The notes under the pieces are model-generated. The model saw only the letters and a program-made list of their open reading frames with translations, did not search any database and was not told the DNA's origin. The translations under genes were made by a program, and so were the position numbers. DNA of 64,000 nucleotides from an uncultured Alteromonadales bacterium (GTDB lineage Bacteria > Pseudomonadota > Gammaproteobacteria > Pseudomonadales > Cellvibrionaceae). Numbering within the stretch: the first letter of the stretch is position 1; each line of letters starts with the position of its first letter. Where the stretch lies: NCBI GenBank assembly GCA_937864365.1, contig CALMJT010000104.1:1-64000 (forward strand), given 5' to 3'. Shown one piece after another: positions 7,997 to 17,276 of this stretch.

Positions 7997-9688
7997 ATGA
8001 ACAATTTATTTTCGATTAAATCGTTACTGTTAGTTAGTGTGGGGGCGGTAGTTGGTATTGTCGGCTACAGTCTTTTAGCTACTCACACCATGACTGTCGC
8101 AGGCGGTTCGGCAGATGCAGCAGATGATGAGCCTTTGTATTGGGTTGCACCCATGGACCCGAATTTTAGACGCGACGGGCCCGGAAAATCACCCATGGGT
8201 ATGGATTTAATCCCGGTTTACGCCAATGAACAACAAAGCCAAGACGTAGGCACCGTACAAATTAATTCGCAAATTGTGAACAGTATTGGTGTGCGAACTT
8301 CGCGTGCAGTAGTCAGAAATTTACCGACAGAAATTCAAACCGTGGGTTATGTAACCTACGACGAAGATCAATTGGTGCATATGCATCCGCGTGTTGAAGG
8401 TTGGATTGAAAAGTTATACATCAAGGCCGCGGGTGACCCGGTTGAAAAGGGCGAGCCGGTTTATTCACTGTATTCGCCGCAACTTGTTACTGCGCAAGAA
8501 GAGTTATTGCTTGCATTGAACCGCAATAATACACCGCTAATTAAAGCAGCCGAAGAACGCTTAAAAGCCTTGCAGGTGCCAGAAGGCTTTATTGCAAAAA
8601 TAAAAAAGCAACGCAAAATCGAAAACAACGTAATTTTTTCTGCTCCGCAATCAGGCATTATCGATAACCTAAACATACGCGAAGGTTTTTACATTAAACC
8701 AGGTTTAACTTTATTGAGTATTGTTAATTTAGATTCTGTCTGGGTAGAGGCTGAAGTATTTGAACGTCAAGCGCGTTTAATTGAAGTTGGTGAGCCGGTG
8801 ATTATGACTCTAGGATTTGACACTACCAAAGAGTGGGCTGGAGAGGTTGATTATATTTATCCTGTGCTTGATGAAAAAATGCGAACACTGCGTGTGCGTT
8901 TAAAATTTAAGAACCCTGAATATTTATTAAAGCCTAATATGTTTGCCGACGTAAAAATATTGGGCAACTCAAAATATGAAGCACTTACCGTTGAGAAAAG
9001 TGCTGTTATTCGCACAGGTGATCAAGCTCGTGTGGTACTTGCTAAGGGTGATGGTGAATTTAAATCGGTTGAGGTCAATATTGGCCGAGTTGAAGGTAAG
9101 TATGCTGAAATTCTCTCGGGTATTTTTGAAGGCGAAAAAGTGGTTACCGCAGCGCAGTTTTTGTTAGATTCCGAATCCAGTAAAACATCAGATTTTAAAC
9201 GTTTAGACAGTGAAATTGCACGTAAGCCTTCGGTTGCTGAGACCCGTGGTGAAATATTAGAAATTGACCCAGAAAATAATCAGCTAACGATTCACCGTGA
9301 AGCCATCGAAAAATGGAATCGTCCAGCAGCAACCGTAGATTTTATTTTAGAAGCGCCTTATCAAATTCAAGATTTTGCTAAAGGGGATTCTTTAACGTTT
9401 AAATTTTTAGTGAGCAGTGGCGAGTTTATTATTTTGGATATTCTGGATCATAAGCCCTCGGACTTGCTTCAGGGTATGAATGCTCACGAAAACATGACAA
9501 TGGAATCCAAGGCTTTGATGAGTTCAGAAACCATGGATTCAAAGAGTATGAATTTAGAGGCCATGTCTGCCGATAAGGCAAAATCAATGGAAGATTCAAC
9601 CATGGAAATGCCAGACTCTAATAATTCATCCAACGAACACAACCACACCGAGCATAATCACGCTGAGAATAATGGTGGCCAATTATGA
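7997..9688 (+). CDS. cusB: CusB/CzcB-family efflux RND periplasmic adaptor with heavy-metal-binding N-domain, CusF-like C-domain and Met/His-rich tail
   Basis: YWVAPMDPNFRRDGPGKSPMGMDLIPVY heavy-metal-binding motif; adaptor core; GEILEIDPENNQLTIHREAIEKWNRPAATVDF CusF-like region; MNAHENMTMES...NEHNHTEHNHAENNGG tail. Confidence 0.9.
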   Translation: MNNLFSIKSLLLVSVGAVVGIVGYSLLATHTMTVAGGSADAADDEPLYWVAPMDPNFRRDGPGKSPMGMDLIPVYANEQQSQDVGTVQINSQIVNSIGVRTSRAVVRNLPTEIQTVGYVTYDEDQLVHMHPRVEGWIEKLYIKAAGDPVEKGEPVYSLYSPQLVTAQEELLLALNRNNTPLIKAAEERLKALQVPEGFIAKIKKQRKIENNVIFSAPQSGIIDNLNIREGFYIKPGLTLLSIVNLDSVWVEAEVFERQARLIEVGEPVIMTLGFDTTKEWAGEVDYIYPVLDEKMRTLRVRLKFKNPEYLLKPNMFADVKILGNSKYEALTVEKSAVIRTGDQARVVLAKGDGEFKSVEVNIGRVEGKYAEILSGIFEGEKVVTAAQFLLDSESSKTSDFKRLDSEIARKPSVAETRGEILEIDPENNQLTIHREAIEKWNRPAATVDFILEAPYQIQDFAKGDSLTFKFLVSSGEFIILDILDHKPSDLLQGMNAHENMTMESKALMSSETMDSKSMNLEAMSADKAKSMEDSTMEMPDSNNSSNEHNHTEHNHAENNGGQL

Positions 9689-12600
9689 TCGAAAAAGTTA
9701 TTTATTGGTCGATTCAAAATCGTGTTTTGGTTTTGTTAGCAACGGTTATTTTAAGCGTTGGCGGTTTGTATTCGGTGAAAAATACACCCGTAGACGCCAT
9801 ACCGGATCTGTCGGATGTACAAGTCATTATAAAAACCAGTTATCCGGGCCAGGCGCCGCAAGTTGTGCAAGATCAGGTTACCTATCCGTTAACCACAGCA
9901 ATGTTATCGGTTCCGGGCGCGCAAACGGTTCGAGGATTTTCGTTTTTTGGTGATTCTTACGTTTATATTATTTTTGAAGATAAAACCGATCTCTATTGGG
10001 CACGTTCACGCGTTTTAGAATATTTAAACCAAGTTGCGCCACAATTACCGGCAAATGCATCGCCACAATTAGGGCCGGATGCCACCGGTGTGGGCTGGGT
10101 GTATTTATACGCGTTAATTGATAAGACTGGTCAGCATGACATTAATCAGCTTAGAAGCTTGCAAGATTGGTTTTTAAAATTTGAACTGCAATCGGTACCC
10201 GGTGTTGCTGAGGTCGCAACCGTTGGCGGTATGGTAAAACAATATCAAGTTGAGGTTGATCCCGAGCGATTGCGCGCTTTTGATATTCCGCTCACGCACA
10301 TTCAAAACGCTATTCGTCAGGCGAACCAAGAAGTTGGAGCATCTGTGGTTGAATTGGCTGAAGCTGAATATGTGGTTCGCGCTTCGGGTTATTTAAAGTC
10401 AGAACAAGACCTTAGCAATATTCCGTTGGGAGTAAGCGGCCAAGGCACGCCACTGTTGCTTAAAGACGTTGCGACTATTTCTGTTGGCCCACAAATGCGT
10501 CGCGGTATTTCTGAGTTTAACGGTTTGGGTGAATCAGTTGGTGGAATTGTGGTAATGCGTTTTGGTGAAAATGCACAACAAACCATCGATGCGGTTAAAG
10601 AAAAAATTGAGGCACTAAAAAGCAGTTTACCGGCTGGGGTAGAGTTGGTGCCTGTTTATGATCGATCAGAATTAATCACTTCGGCCATCGATAATTTGTG
10701 GCAAAAACTCGCCGAAGAATTAATCATGGTGGCGGTTGTATGCATTGTGTTTTTAATGCATTTAAGGTCATCGCTGGTCGCTATGATTAGTTTGCCAATT
10801 GGTATTCTTACCGCATTTATTGTTATGCACTGGCAAGGTCTTAACGCCAATATCATGTCTTTAGGTGGTATCGCCATTGCAATTGGTGCCATGATTGATG
10901 GTGCCATTGTAATGATTGAAAACCTTCATAAACATTTAGAAGACTATTCTAAAAATAATATTCAGCTCACGAATCAAGAGCGCTGGAATTTGGTCGCTAA
11001 ATCTTCCGTTGAAGTTGGTCCAGGACTCTTTTTTAGTTTGTTGATTATTACCGTGAGTTTTTTACCGGTATTTACGCTAGAGGCGCAAGAAGGAAAAATG
11101 TTTGCGCCACTTGCGTATACCAAAACCTTTGCCATGGCAGCCTCTGCTGCGTTGGCAGTGACGCTTGTGCCGGTGTTAATGGGTTATTTTGTGCGCGGTA
11201 GAATTCGTACCGAGCAAGAAAATCCCATTAATCGTTTTTTGATGAATAGTTATCGCCCCTTGTTAAAAAGGGTACTTAAATTCCCTAAGCTAACCTTAGC
11301 GGTATTTATTGGTGTTTTGATTTCGGGAGTTTGGCCGTTATTTAATATTGGCAGTGAGTTTATGCCAGAATTAAACGAAGGCGATTTAATGTACATGCCG
11401 ACGACTTATCCGGGTGTGTCCATTGGTAAAGCGCGTGAAATTCTTCAACAAACCGATAAATTAATAAAAACAGTACCTGAAGTAAAAACCGTTTTCGGTA
11501 AAATTGGTCGGGCTGAAACCGCCACAGATCCTGCGCCCTTAACCATGATTGAAACCTTTATTCAGTTTAAAGACAAAAGTGAATGGCGTGATGGTTTGAC
11601 ATTTTCGGATTTAAAATCTGAATTGGAATCTATCGTCCAGGTTCCCGGCTTAACCAACGCTTGGGTAATGCCGATTAAAACCCGCATAGATATGCTGGCA
11701 ACTGGTATTAAAACTCCCGTGGGTTTAAAAATTGCCGGTCCCAATTTAAAAACTATTCAAGGCATTGGCGAACAGGTAGAAAACCTGCTGGGAGATTTTC
11801 CAGGCACGGCATCGGTTTACTCCGAGCGCGTTGCTGGAGGTCGATATTTAGAAATCGATTTAAAACGCGAGCAGGCCGTTCGCTTTGGTTTAAATATTGA
11901 CGATATTCAACAGGTCATTTCTACGGCTGTGGGCGGTGTTAACATCACACAAACCGTTGAAGGGTTAGAGCGGTATCCGGTGAATATTCGTTATCCGCAA
12001 GCGTATCGTGACTCACCAGAAAAACTCGAATTGTTGCCTATTGTTACCGAAAGTGGTCAACGTATTGCACTTGCCGATGTTGCTGACATAAAAATTGTCG
12101 AAGGGCCACCTAACATTAAAAGCGAAAATGCTCGTGTAAATGGTTGGGTGTTTATCGATGTAGCGGGTGTAGATTTAGGTACCTACGTTACCACGGCAAA
12201 AGATTATTTGAATGAAAATCTAGATTTACCGGTGGGTTATTCTGTTACGTGGTCTGGTCAGTTTGAATACCTAGAGCGTGCCAAAGAAAAACTCACCTAC
12301 GTAATACCCTTAACCATCGCCATTATTATTGTGTTGCTGTATCTAAACTTTAAATCCTTTACGCAGGTTACCATGTTGCTACTGACATTACCGGTGGCGT
12401 TAGTTGGTAGTTTATGGCTGATGTACATATTGAATTTTAACTTCTCAATTGCCGCAGGGGTTGGATTAATAGCGTTAGCCGGTGTTGCTGCCGAAACGGG
12501 CGTTATTATGCTAGTGTATTTAAATCAAGCATTTAAAGATCACGTGATACAGAATAATAATCAACAAAAAATCGATGAAGCTAACGATAATGTAATCCTA

Positions 12601-12885
12601 AAAGAATATTCAAAAAATGACATTACCGAAATTATTGTCGAAGGTGCCTCTAAACGCGTTCGACCTGTGATCATGACTGCCGGTGCAACCGTAATAGGTT
12701 TAGTCCCTATTTTGTACGGAACCGGTACCGGTTCAGAGGTAATGAGTCGACTCGCTGCGCCTATGGTGGGGGGAATGTTGACAACAATTTTATTAACACT
12801 ATTTGTATTGCCCGTGGTTTACTTGTTAGTTACTAAAAGTGTTAGCGCAACGCCGGTAATGAGCGAAGAAAACCAGAGCTCTTAA
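9685..12885 (+). CDS. cusA: CusA/CzcA-family heavy metal efflux RND transporter
   Basis: 1066 aa RND permease (NTPVDAIPDLSDVQV; GAMIDGAIVMIENLHKHLE); overlaps the cusB stop. Confidence 0.94.
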   Translation: MIEKVIYWSIQNRVLVLLATVILSVGGLYSVKNTPVDAIPDLSDVQVIIKTSYPGQAPQVVQDQVTYPLTTAMLSVPGAQTVRGFSFFGDSYVYIIFEDKTDLYWARSRVLEYLNQVAPQLPANASPQLGPDATGVGWVYLYALIDKTGQHDINQLRSLQDWFLKFELQSVPGVAEVATVGGMVKQYQVEVDPERLRAFDIPLTHIQNAIRQANQEVGASVVELAEAEYVVRASGYLKSEQDLSNIPLGVSGQGTPLLLKDVATISVGPQMRRGISEFNGLGESVGGIVVMRFGENAQQTIDAVKEKIEALKSSLPAGVELVPVYDRSELITSAIDNLWQKLAEELIMVAVVCIVFLMHLRSSLVAMISLPIGILTAFIVMHWQGLNANIMSLGGIAIAIGAMIDGAIVMIENLHKHLEDYSKNNIQLTNQERWNLVAKSSVEVGPGLFFSLLIITVSFLPVFTLEAQEGKMFAPLAYTKTFAMAASAALAVTLVPVLMGYFVRGRIRTEQENPINRFLMNSYRPLLKRVLKFPKLTLAVFIGVLISGVWPLFNIGSEFMPELNEGDLMYMPTTYPGVSIGKAREILQQTDKLIKTVPEVKTVFGKIGRAETATDPAPLTMIETFIQFKDKSEWRDGLTFSDLKSELESIVQVPGLTNAWVMPIKTRIDMLATGIKTPVGLKIAGPNLKTIQGIGEQVENLLGDFPGTASVYSERVAGGRYLEIDLKREQAVRFGLNIDDIQQVISTAVGGVNITQTVEGLERYPVNIRYPQAYRDSPEKLELLPIVTESGQRIALADVADIKIVEGPPNIKSENARVNGWVFIDVAGVDLGTYVTTAKDYLNENLDLPVGYSVTWSGQFEYLERAKEKLTYVIPLTIAIIIVLLYLNFKSFTQVTMLLLTLPVALVGSLWLMYILNFNFSIAAGVGLIALAGVAAETGVIMLVYLNQAFKDHVIQNNNQQKIDEANDNVILKEYSKNDITEIIVEGASKRVRPVIMTAGATVIGLVPILYGTGTGSEVMSRLAAPMVGGMLTTILLTLFVLPVVYLLVTKSVSATPVMSEENQSS

Positions 12886-12913
12886 TTAAGAAAATAATAT
12901 TTCTTCTGGCTAA

Positions 12914-13016
12914 GGGAACTCTAATTTGCTGTTCTTTGATTTAATCGAAGAACAGTAATTGAGTTTGGCGACGTATTCCTCTGTGATAGGAGGCTTTAGA
13001 ATAATCAGAGTTTTCT
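12914..13016 (+). repeat. Degenerate copy D of the MITE-like repeat with a strong palindrome
   Basis: GGGAACTCTAATTTG...; CTGTTCTTTGATTTAATCGAAGAACAG hairpin; GGCGACgtATTCCTctGTG...TAATCAGAGTTTTC aligns to the right half of copy A. Confidence 0.6.
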
Positions 13017-13106
13017 CTTTTAGCATTAACGCGAAAGCTATTTTAAATTGCATCTTAATGCTACAAAAGTAATTGCTTTTTTTGCTGCGAAGCTTTTGGA
13101 TTAATT

Positions 13107-13625
13107 ATGAATATATCTATAAGAAAGTATAAATCAACAGATGCTACTCAGTTTTATGAGGCGGTCATGGAATCTGTAGATCATGTATCTCGTTGGTTGC
13201 CTTGGTGTACAGAAAACTATTCCTTTTCTGACGCTCAAGATTGGTGTAACTCGGCGCTGACAGCATGGGAAAACGATACTGACTACAGGTTTATTATTGA
13301 AGATAACGACACTAGAGCAATACTAGGTTCGGTTGGATTTAATCAAATAGTCAAACAACATAAAATAGCGAATTTAGGATATTGGATTCGTAAATCAGCA
13401 GCCGGTAAAGGTGTGTGCACAACAGCTTGTCGTTTAGCGATTGATTACGCGTTTTCAAAATTGGATATTTATCGAATAGAAATTCACGTGCATCCTGAAA
13501 ATACCGCTAGTAATACGGTAGCTTCAAAACTTGGTGTGTACGAAGGTACTTTTCGTAATAAGCTGGTATTACATGGCAAATCGGTAGCGGCAAAATGTTA
13601 TTCTGTAATACCCGGAGACATTTAA
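13107..13625 (+). CDS. GNAT family N-acetyltransferase (RimJ/RimL-like)
   Basis: LGYWIRKSAAGKGVCTTACRLAIDYAF...RIEIHVHPENTASNTVASKLGV. Confidence 0.9.
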   Translation: MNISIRKYKSTDATQFYEAVMESVDHVSRWLPWCTENYSFSDAQDWCNSALTAWENDTDYRFIIEDNDTRAILGSVGFNQIVKQHKIANLGYWIRKSAAGKGVCTTACRLAIDYAFSKLDIYRIEIHVHPENTASNTVASKLGVYEGTFRNKLVLHGKSVAAKCYSVIPGDI

Positions 13626-14233
13626 TAGAAATATAAGCGTGTCAAATAGCCGTTAATGATTGGTATATGAATGGATTTAACGAAAATAAAACTCTTCTTG
13701 ATGGGTTCCCTACCGAATTCTTAGTGCGCTGCCCAAAAACCGACAAACAAGCTCGAATAGCCATAGTGCTCCTAATAAAGAGGGTTTTGCTTGCTCCAAC
13801 TACGGTAATTTGCAAGATTGGCAAAATACACAACCAAGTATTCAATTATGGGCCCATAACAAAGGCCATTTGGAAGGGTTAGAAAATTACGTCAGTGTAA
13901 AGCTTTGTGAACACAGGCAAGACGATTTAAATGGCTGGCGTAACAACAGTTTGGCCTAAATGGATTAAAGCAGCAAAACTCCGAATGGAAATTTTAAATA
14001 CGATTCAGAAATTGCAAGAAAACATTGGATAAAATAATTACTAACGGATTCTCATTGGGGGTTCGTTTTTCAATACTAAAAATACAATCAATGTACTGAA
14101 GTAATGACTTTGATGTATTTATTGTTCGAAGATATTAAATGGGAATTTTTTGAAAACTTGTTGAAGTGATTGAACAGCTTAATTTGCACAGCTGAAAATT
14201 CTTCTAATTACTTCTGTCTTTTTTCGCAGGCAT

Positions 14234-14265
14234 AAAAAAAGCTTCAATAATTGAGGCTTTTTTTA
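14234..14265 (-). terminator. Intrinsic terminator downstream of the tRNA pair
   Basis: AAAAAAAGCTTCAATAATTGAGGCTTTTTTT stem-loop with T/A tracts. Confidence 0.7.
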
Positions 14266-14273
14266 GAATTAAG

Positions 14274-14350
14274 TGGCGGACCGGACGGGGCTCGAACCCG
14301 CGACCTCCGGCGTGACAGGCCGGCATTCTAACCAACTGAACTACCGGTCC
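14274..14350 (-). tRNA. tRNA-Asp (GTC)
   Basis: Reverse complement GGACCGGTAGTTCAGTTGGTTAGAATGCCGGCCTGTCACGCCGGAGGTCGCGGGTTCGAGCCCCGTCCGGTCCGCCA; encoded CCA. Confidence 0.97.
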
Positions 14351-14390
14351 GCAAACGGATCATCCACTCATTAGGCAGTTCATTAATAAG

Positions 14391-14466
14391 TGGTGGGTGG
14401 TACAGGGGTCGAACCTGTGACCTACGGCTTGTAAGGCCGTCGCTCTCCCGACTGAGCTAACCACCC
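14391..14466 (-). tRNA. tRNA-Val (TAC)
   Basis: Reverse complement GGGTGGTTAGCTCAGTCGGGAGAGCGACGGCCTTACAAGCCGTAGGTCACAGGTTCGACCCCTGTACCACCCACCA. Confidence 0.97.
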
Positions 14467-14984
14467 CTCGTCAGGAGCCGCGTATATTACTGATAAAAAA
14501 ATCCGAGTCAACAAAAAATTCTAGAAAAATCATTTAAATATAATGTCTGTTGGTATTTTCTTCGCCTTGTTCAAGTTGTCGTCAGCTTTTACTGATATCA
14601 TCGGTCTCGGTGGAGTTTGATGTCATCCTTGTTATAATTCGAAAAATTAACATCATGGCAAATGCATGAGGAAAATCTTTTTCAAGCATTTATAGGGCGA
14701 TATCTGTAATTGATATTCAATTTATACCTTAATGCCATTTTCTGATTTTTTATTAAAGACGGTAGTTTTAATTTTTTTACGATGGTGTTGGTTATAGGTT
14801 TGATGGTAAAACGGTGTCACTTCTATAATAGGGGCTTATCGAGAAGTTAGAGCTACTAGGCACATGGTGAGACTGATATTACCGATTACGGTTAGCTGTT
14901 GTTCATAATATAGATTGGAAGCAGTTCGATAGTGTTAGTTACGGTGTTTAGGTGGTTGAATTTTGTTAACAAAAGGAGTCCAAG

Positions 14985-15533
14985 GTGAACCCTACAGTAT
15001 CGGTGACTTGGTATTTTAATATGGAATTTGTTCGTAGCTATTTAGCTCGTATTTTGGGTGCGGCGTTACTGGTCTTGGCTGTGTTGTTCGCCAACTCGGT
15101 ATACGCGGTGGTTGAAATTTACGAGTTTGATTCTGTTGAGCAAGAAAAGCTCTATCAAAGTTTGGCCAGCGAATTGCGCTGTCCTAAATGTCAGAACCAA
15201 AATCTTATTGGTTCGGATTCTCAGATCGCTAAGGATTTGCGTGCAGAGGTTTATCGCTTATTAAAAGAGGGTAAAACCGGCCCTGAAATTAAAGAATACA
15301 TGGTTGCGCGTTATGGTGAGTACGTATTGTACAAGCCTAAGTTACAAGGTAAGACTTACATTCTTTGGTTTGGCCCGGCTGTTTTGTTGTTAATTGGTGT
15401 GAGTGTTTTGGCGATGATTGTCAAACGCCGCAAAACCACAGAGGTCGTCGAGACAAACACCGAAATCTCTGATCAAGAACAAGCCCGTTTGCAAGCGATG
15501 CTTAATAACCCAGAATTCAATGGAAAAGACTAA
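14985..15533 (+). CDS. ccmH: Cytochrome c-type biogenesis protein CcmH
   Basis: LRCPKCQNQNLIGSDSQIAKDLR...VARYGEYVLYKP. True start may be ATG 15021. Confidence 0.93.
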   Translation: MNPTVSVTWYFNMEFVRSYLARILGAALLVLAVLFANSVYAVVEIYEFDSVEQEKLYQSLASELRCPKCQNQNLIGSDSQIAKDLRAEVYRLLKEGKTGPEIKEYMVARYGEYVLYKPKLQGKTYILWFGPAVLLLIGVSVLAMIVKRRKTTEVVETNTEISDQEQARLQAMLNNPEFNGKD

Positions 15534-16813
15534 TGTTAAATTTTTGGTTAGCCGTCGCGGTATTGGCTGTGCTTGCTGCTGTTTTTGTTGCTTGGCCGTT
15601 ATTACGCAGCCGAGGTAGAAATCTAGCGAACGAATACAATCGAGAAGGTGAGAACGTCGTTCTTTATAAGTCTCATTTGGCCGAGCTTGAGCAAAGTTTT
15701 AAAAATGGCGAAATAGAAGAAGCGGTGTTTAAGCAGCTAAAAGCTGAGCTTGATCGTTCTTTGCTAGAAGATAATTACACAACCAGTGAAATTGTTTCTA
15801 AACGCGGTTTGAGTAAACCGGTCTTGATCATTTCTCTGGTGCTGGTGCCTGCGCTGGCACTGAGTTTTTATTTGTCCCGTGGCGAATTCGACAACGTTGA
15901 GCTTTCGCAGCTGATGAAAGCCCAAGAAAACGAACTTATTGAGGCGTTTCGTGCAAATCGAGATGCCAATCCTAAGGTTACTCAGGATGTTGTTGAGAAG
16001 TTAAAAGACTTGCTCGAAAAAGATCCTGATAATCTTAAAAACCGCTATATGCTTGCGCGTAATTACGCCGAGTTAGGTGATTTTCGATCGGCCATTTCTG
16101 CGTATCAAGCTATATTGATTAAGCGACCAAAAGATTCTCGCATCATGGCGGAGTTTGCTCAAACCGTGTTTTTTGCCTCTGGCAATCGAATGATTCCCGA
16201 GATTGAAAGTTTGGTGAATCGCGCTCTTGCGATAGATCCCGATAACACATTGGCACTGAGTATGTCGGGCATTGCAGCAATGCAAAATAGTCGTTTCCAA
16301 GAGGCTATTGATCAATGGACACGTGCGATAAATCTATTAGGCAATGATCCCGATGTTGCAACCTTGCAAGCCGGTATCAATCGCGCTCGCGAGTTGTTGG
16401 TTGAGTCCGGACAAGAAGTTGCCGAAACCACGCCTGCAACTACTGAGGCTGCGACTACTGATGCTGAGCCGTTGAAAGTCGTCTTGAATGTAGCTCTGTC
16501 AGAAGGGGTGCCATCTGAGCCTGAGCAAACCGTTTTTGTGTACGCGCGTGCTTGGAATGGTCCTAAAGTACCCTTAGCCATTCAACGTATTAAGGTTTCT
16601 GATTTACCAACCCAAATCACTCTAGACGAATCCATGTCTATGGTGCCAAACATGAATTTGCGATCGGTTGATCAGCTAGAGTTGGTTGCCAGAGTCAGTC
16701 CTGACGGTAGCCCAATCGCAAAAGCTGGTGATTGGCAGGGGGCAATTGGTCCGGTAACTCAAGATCAATTGAGCCAAGGTTTTGATTTGCTAATTCAGAA
16801 TCCAGTTAACTGA
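15533..16813 (+). CDS. ccmI: Cytochrome c biogenesis protein CcmI (TPR)
   Basis: TAATG overlap with ccmH; N-terminal TM helices, TPR region, C-terminal periplasmic domain. Confidence 0.92.
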   Translation: MLNFWLAVAVLAVLAAVFVAWPLLRSRGRNLANEYNREGENVVLYKSHLAELEQSFKNGEIEEAVFKQLKAELDRSLLEDNYTTSEIVSKRGLSKPVLIISLVLVPALALSFYLSRGEFDNVELSQLMKAQENELIEAFRANRDANPKVTQDVVEKLKDLLEKDPDNLKNRYMLARNYAELGDFRSAISAYQAILIKRPKDSRIMAEFAQTVFFASGNRMIPEIESLVNRALAIDPDNTLALSMSGIAAMQNSRFQEAIDQWTRAINLLGNDPDVATLQAGINRARELLVESGQEVAETTPATTEAATTDAEPLKVVLNVALSEGVPSEPEQTVFVYARAWNGPKVPLAIQRIKVSDLPTQITLDESMSMVPNMNLRSVDQLELVARVSPDGSPIAKAGDWQGAIGPVTQDQLSQGFDLLIQNPVN

Positions 16814-16833
16814 TTTACCCAAGTTTATATCGT

Positions 16834-16871
16834 AAAAGCTCAGTGGTGATTCTGTTGCCGCTGAGCTTTTT
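16834..16871 (+). terminator. Intrinsic terminator after ccmI
   Basis: AAAAGCTCAG...CTGAGCTTTTTG stem-loop. Confidence 0.65.
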
Positions 16872-17276
16872 GATTTTTGGGTATGCTCAAATGTTAGGGC
16901 AGTGGTTGTTTTGTTTAGAGCTGTAATAAGCTCTTGTTGGTTACCATCTGATCGTATAATACTTTTGTGCTAGTTTGATCGATCATAAAAAATGTCAGAA
17001 TTTTGTCTCATAAATTCGAAATTGACTAAAATGAAAGTAAATGAGTAAAAAGTCATAAAATCGTCACCTAAACCTTCGACAGACGCTTTTTATACGGGTA
17101 TAAAAGCCCACCCAAAAACGCAGTCAAATGATTGAATTGAAATGATTTTTTAGAACGATCAATCACTTTATTAAGCGCGTCTTATGCGTTGTGCTGTCGT
17201 TTGTGAACGAATATGTAGAATTTGTCTGAATACTCAGGCCGATTACCAGACTATTAAAGAGTGAAATAACCTAATT

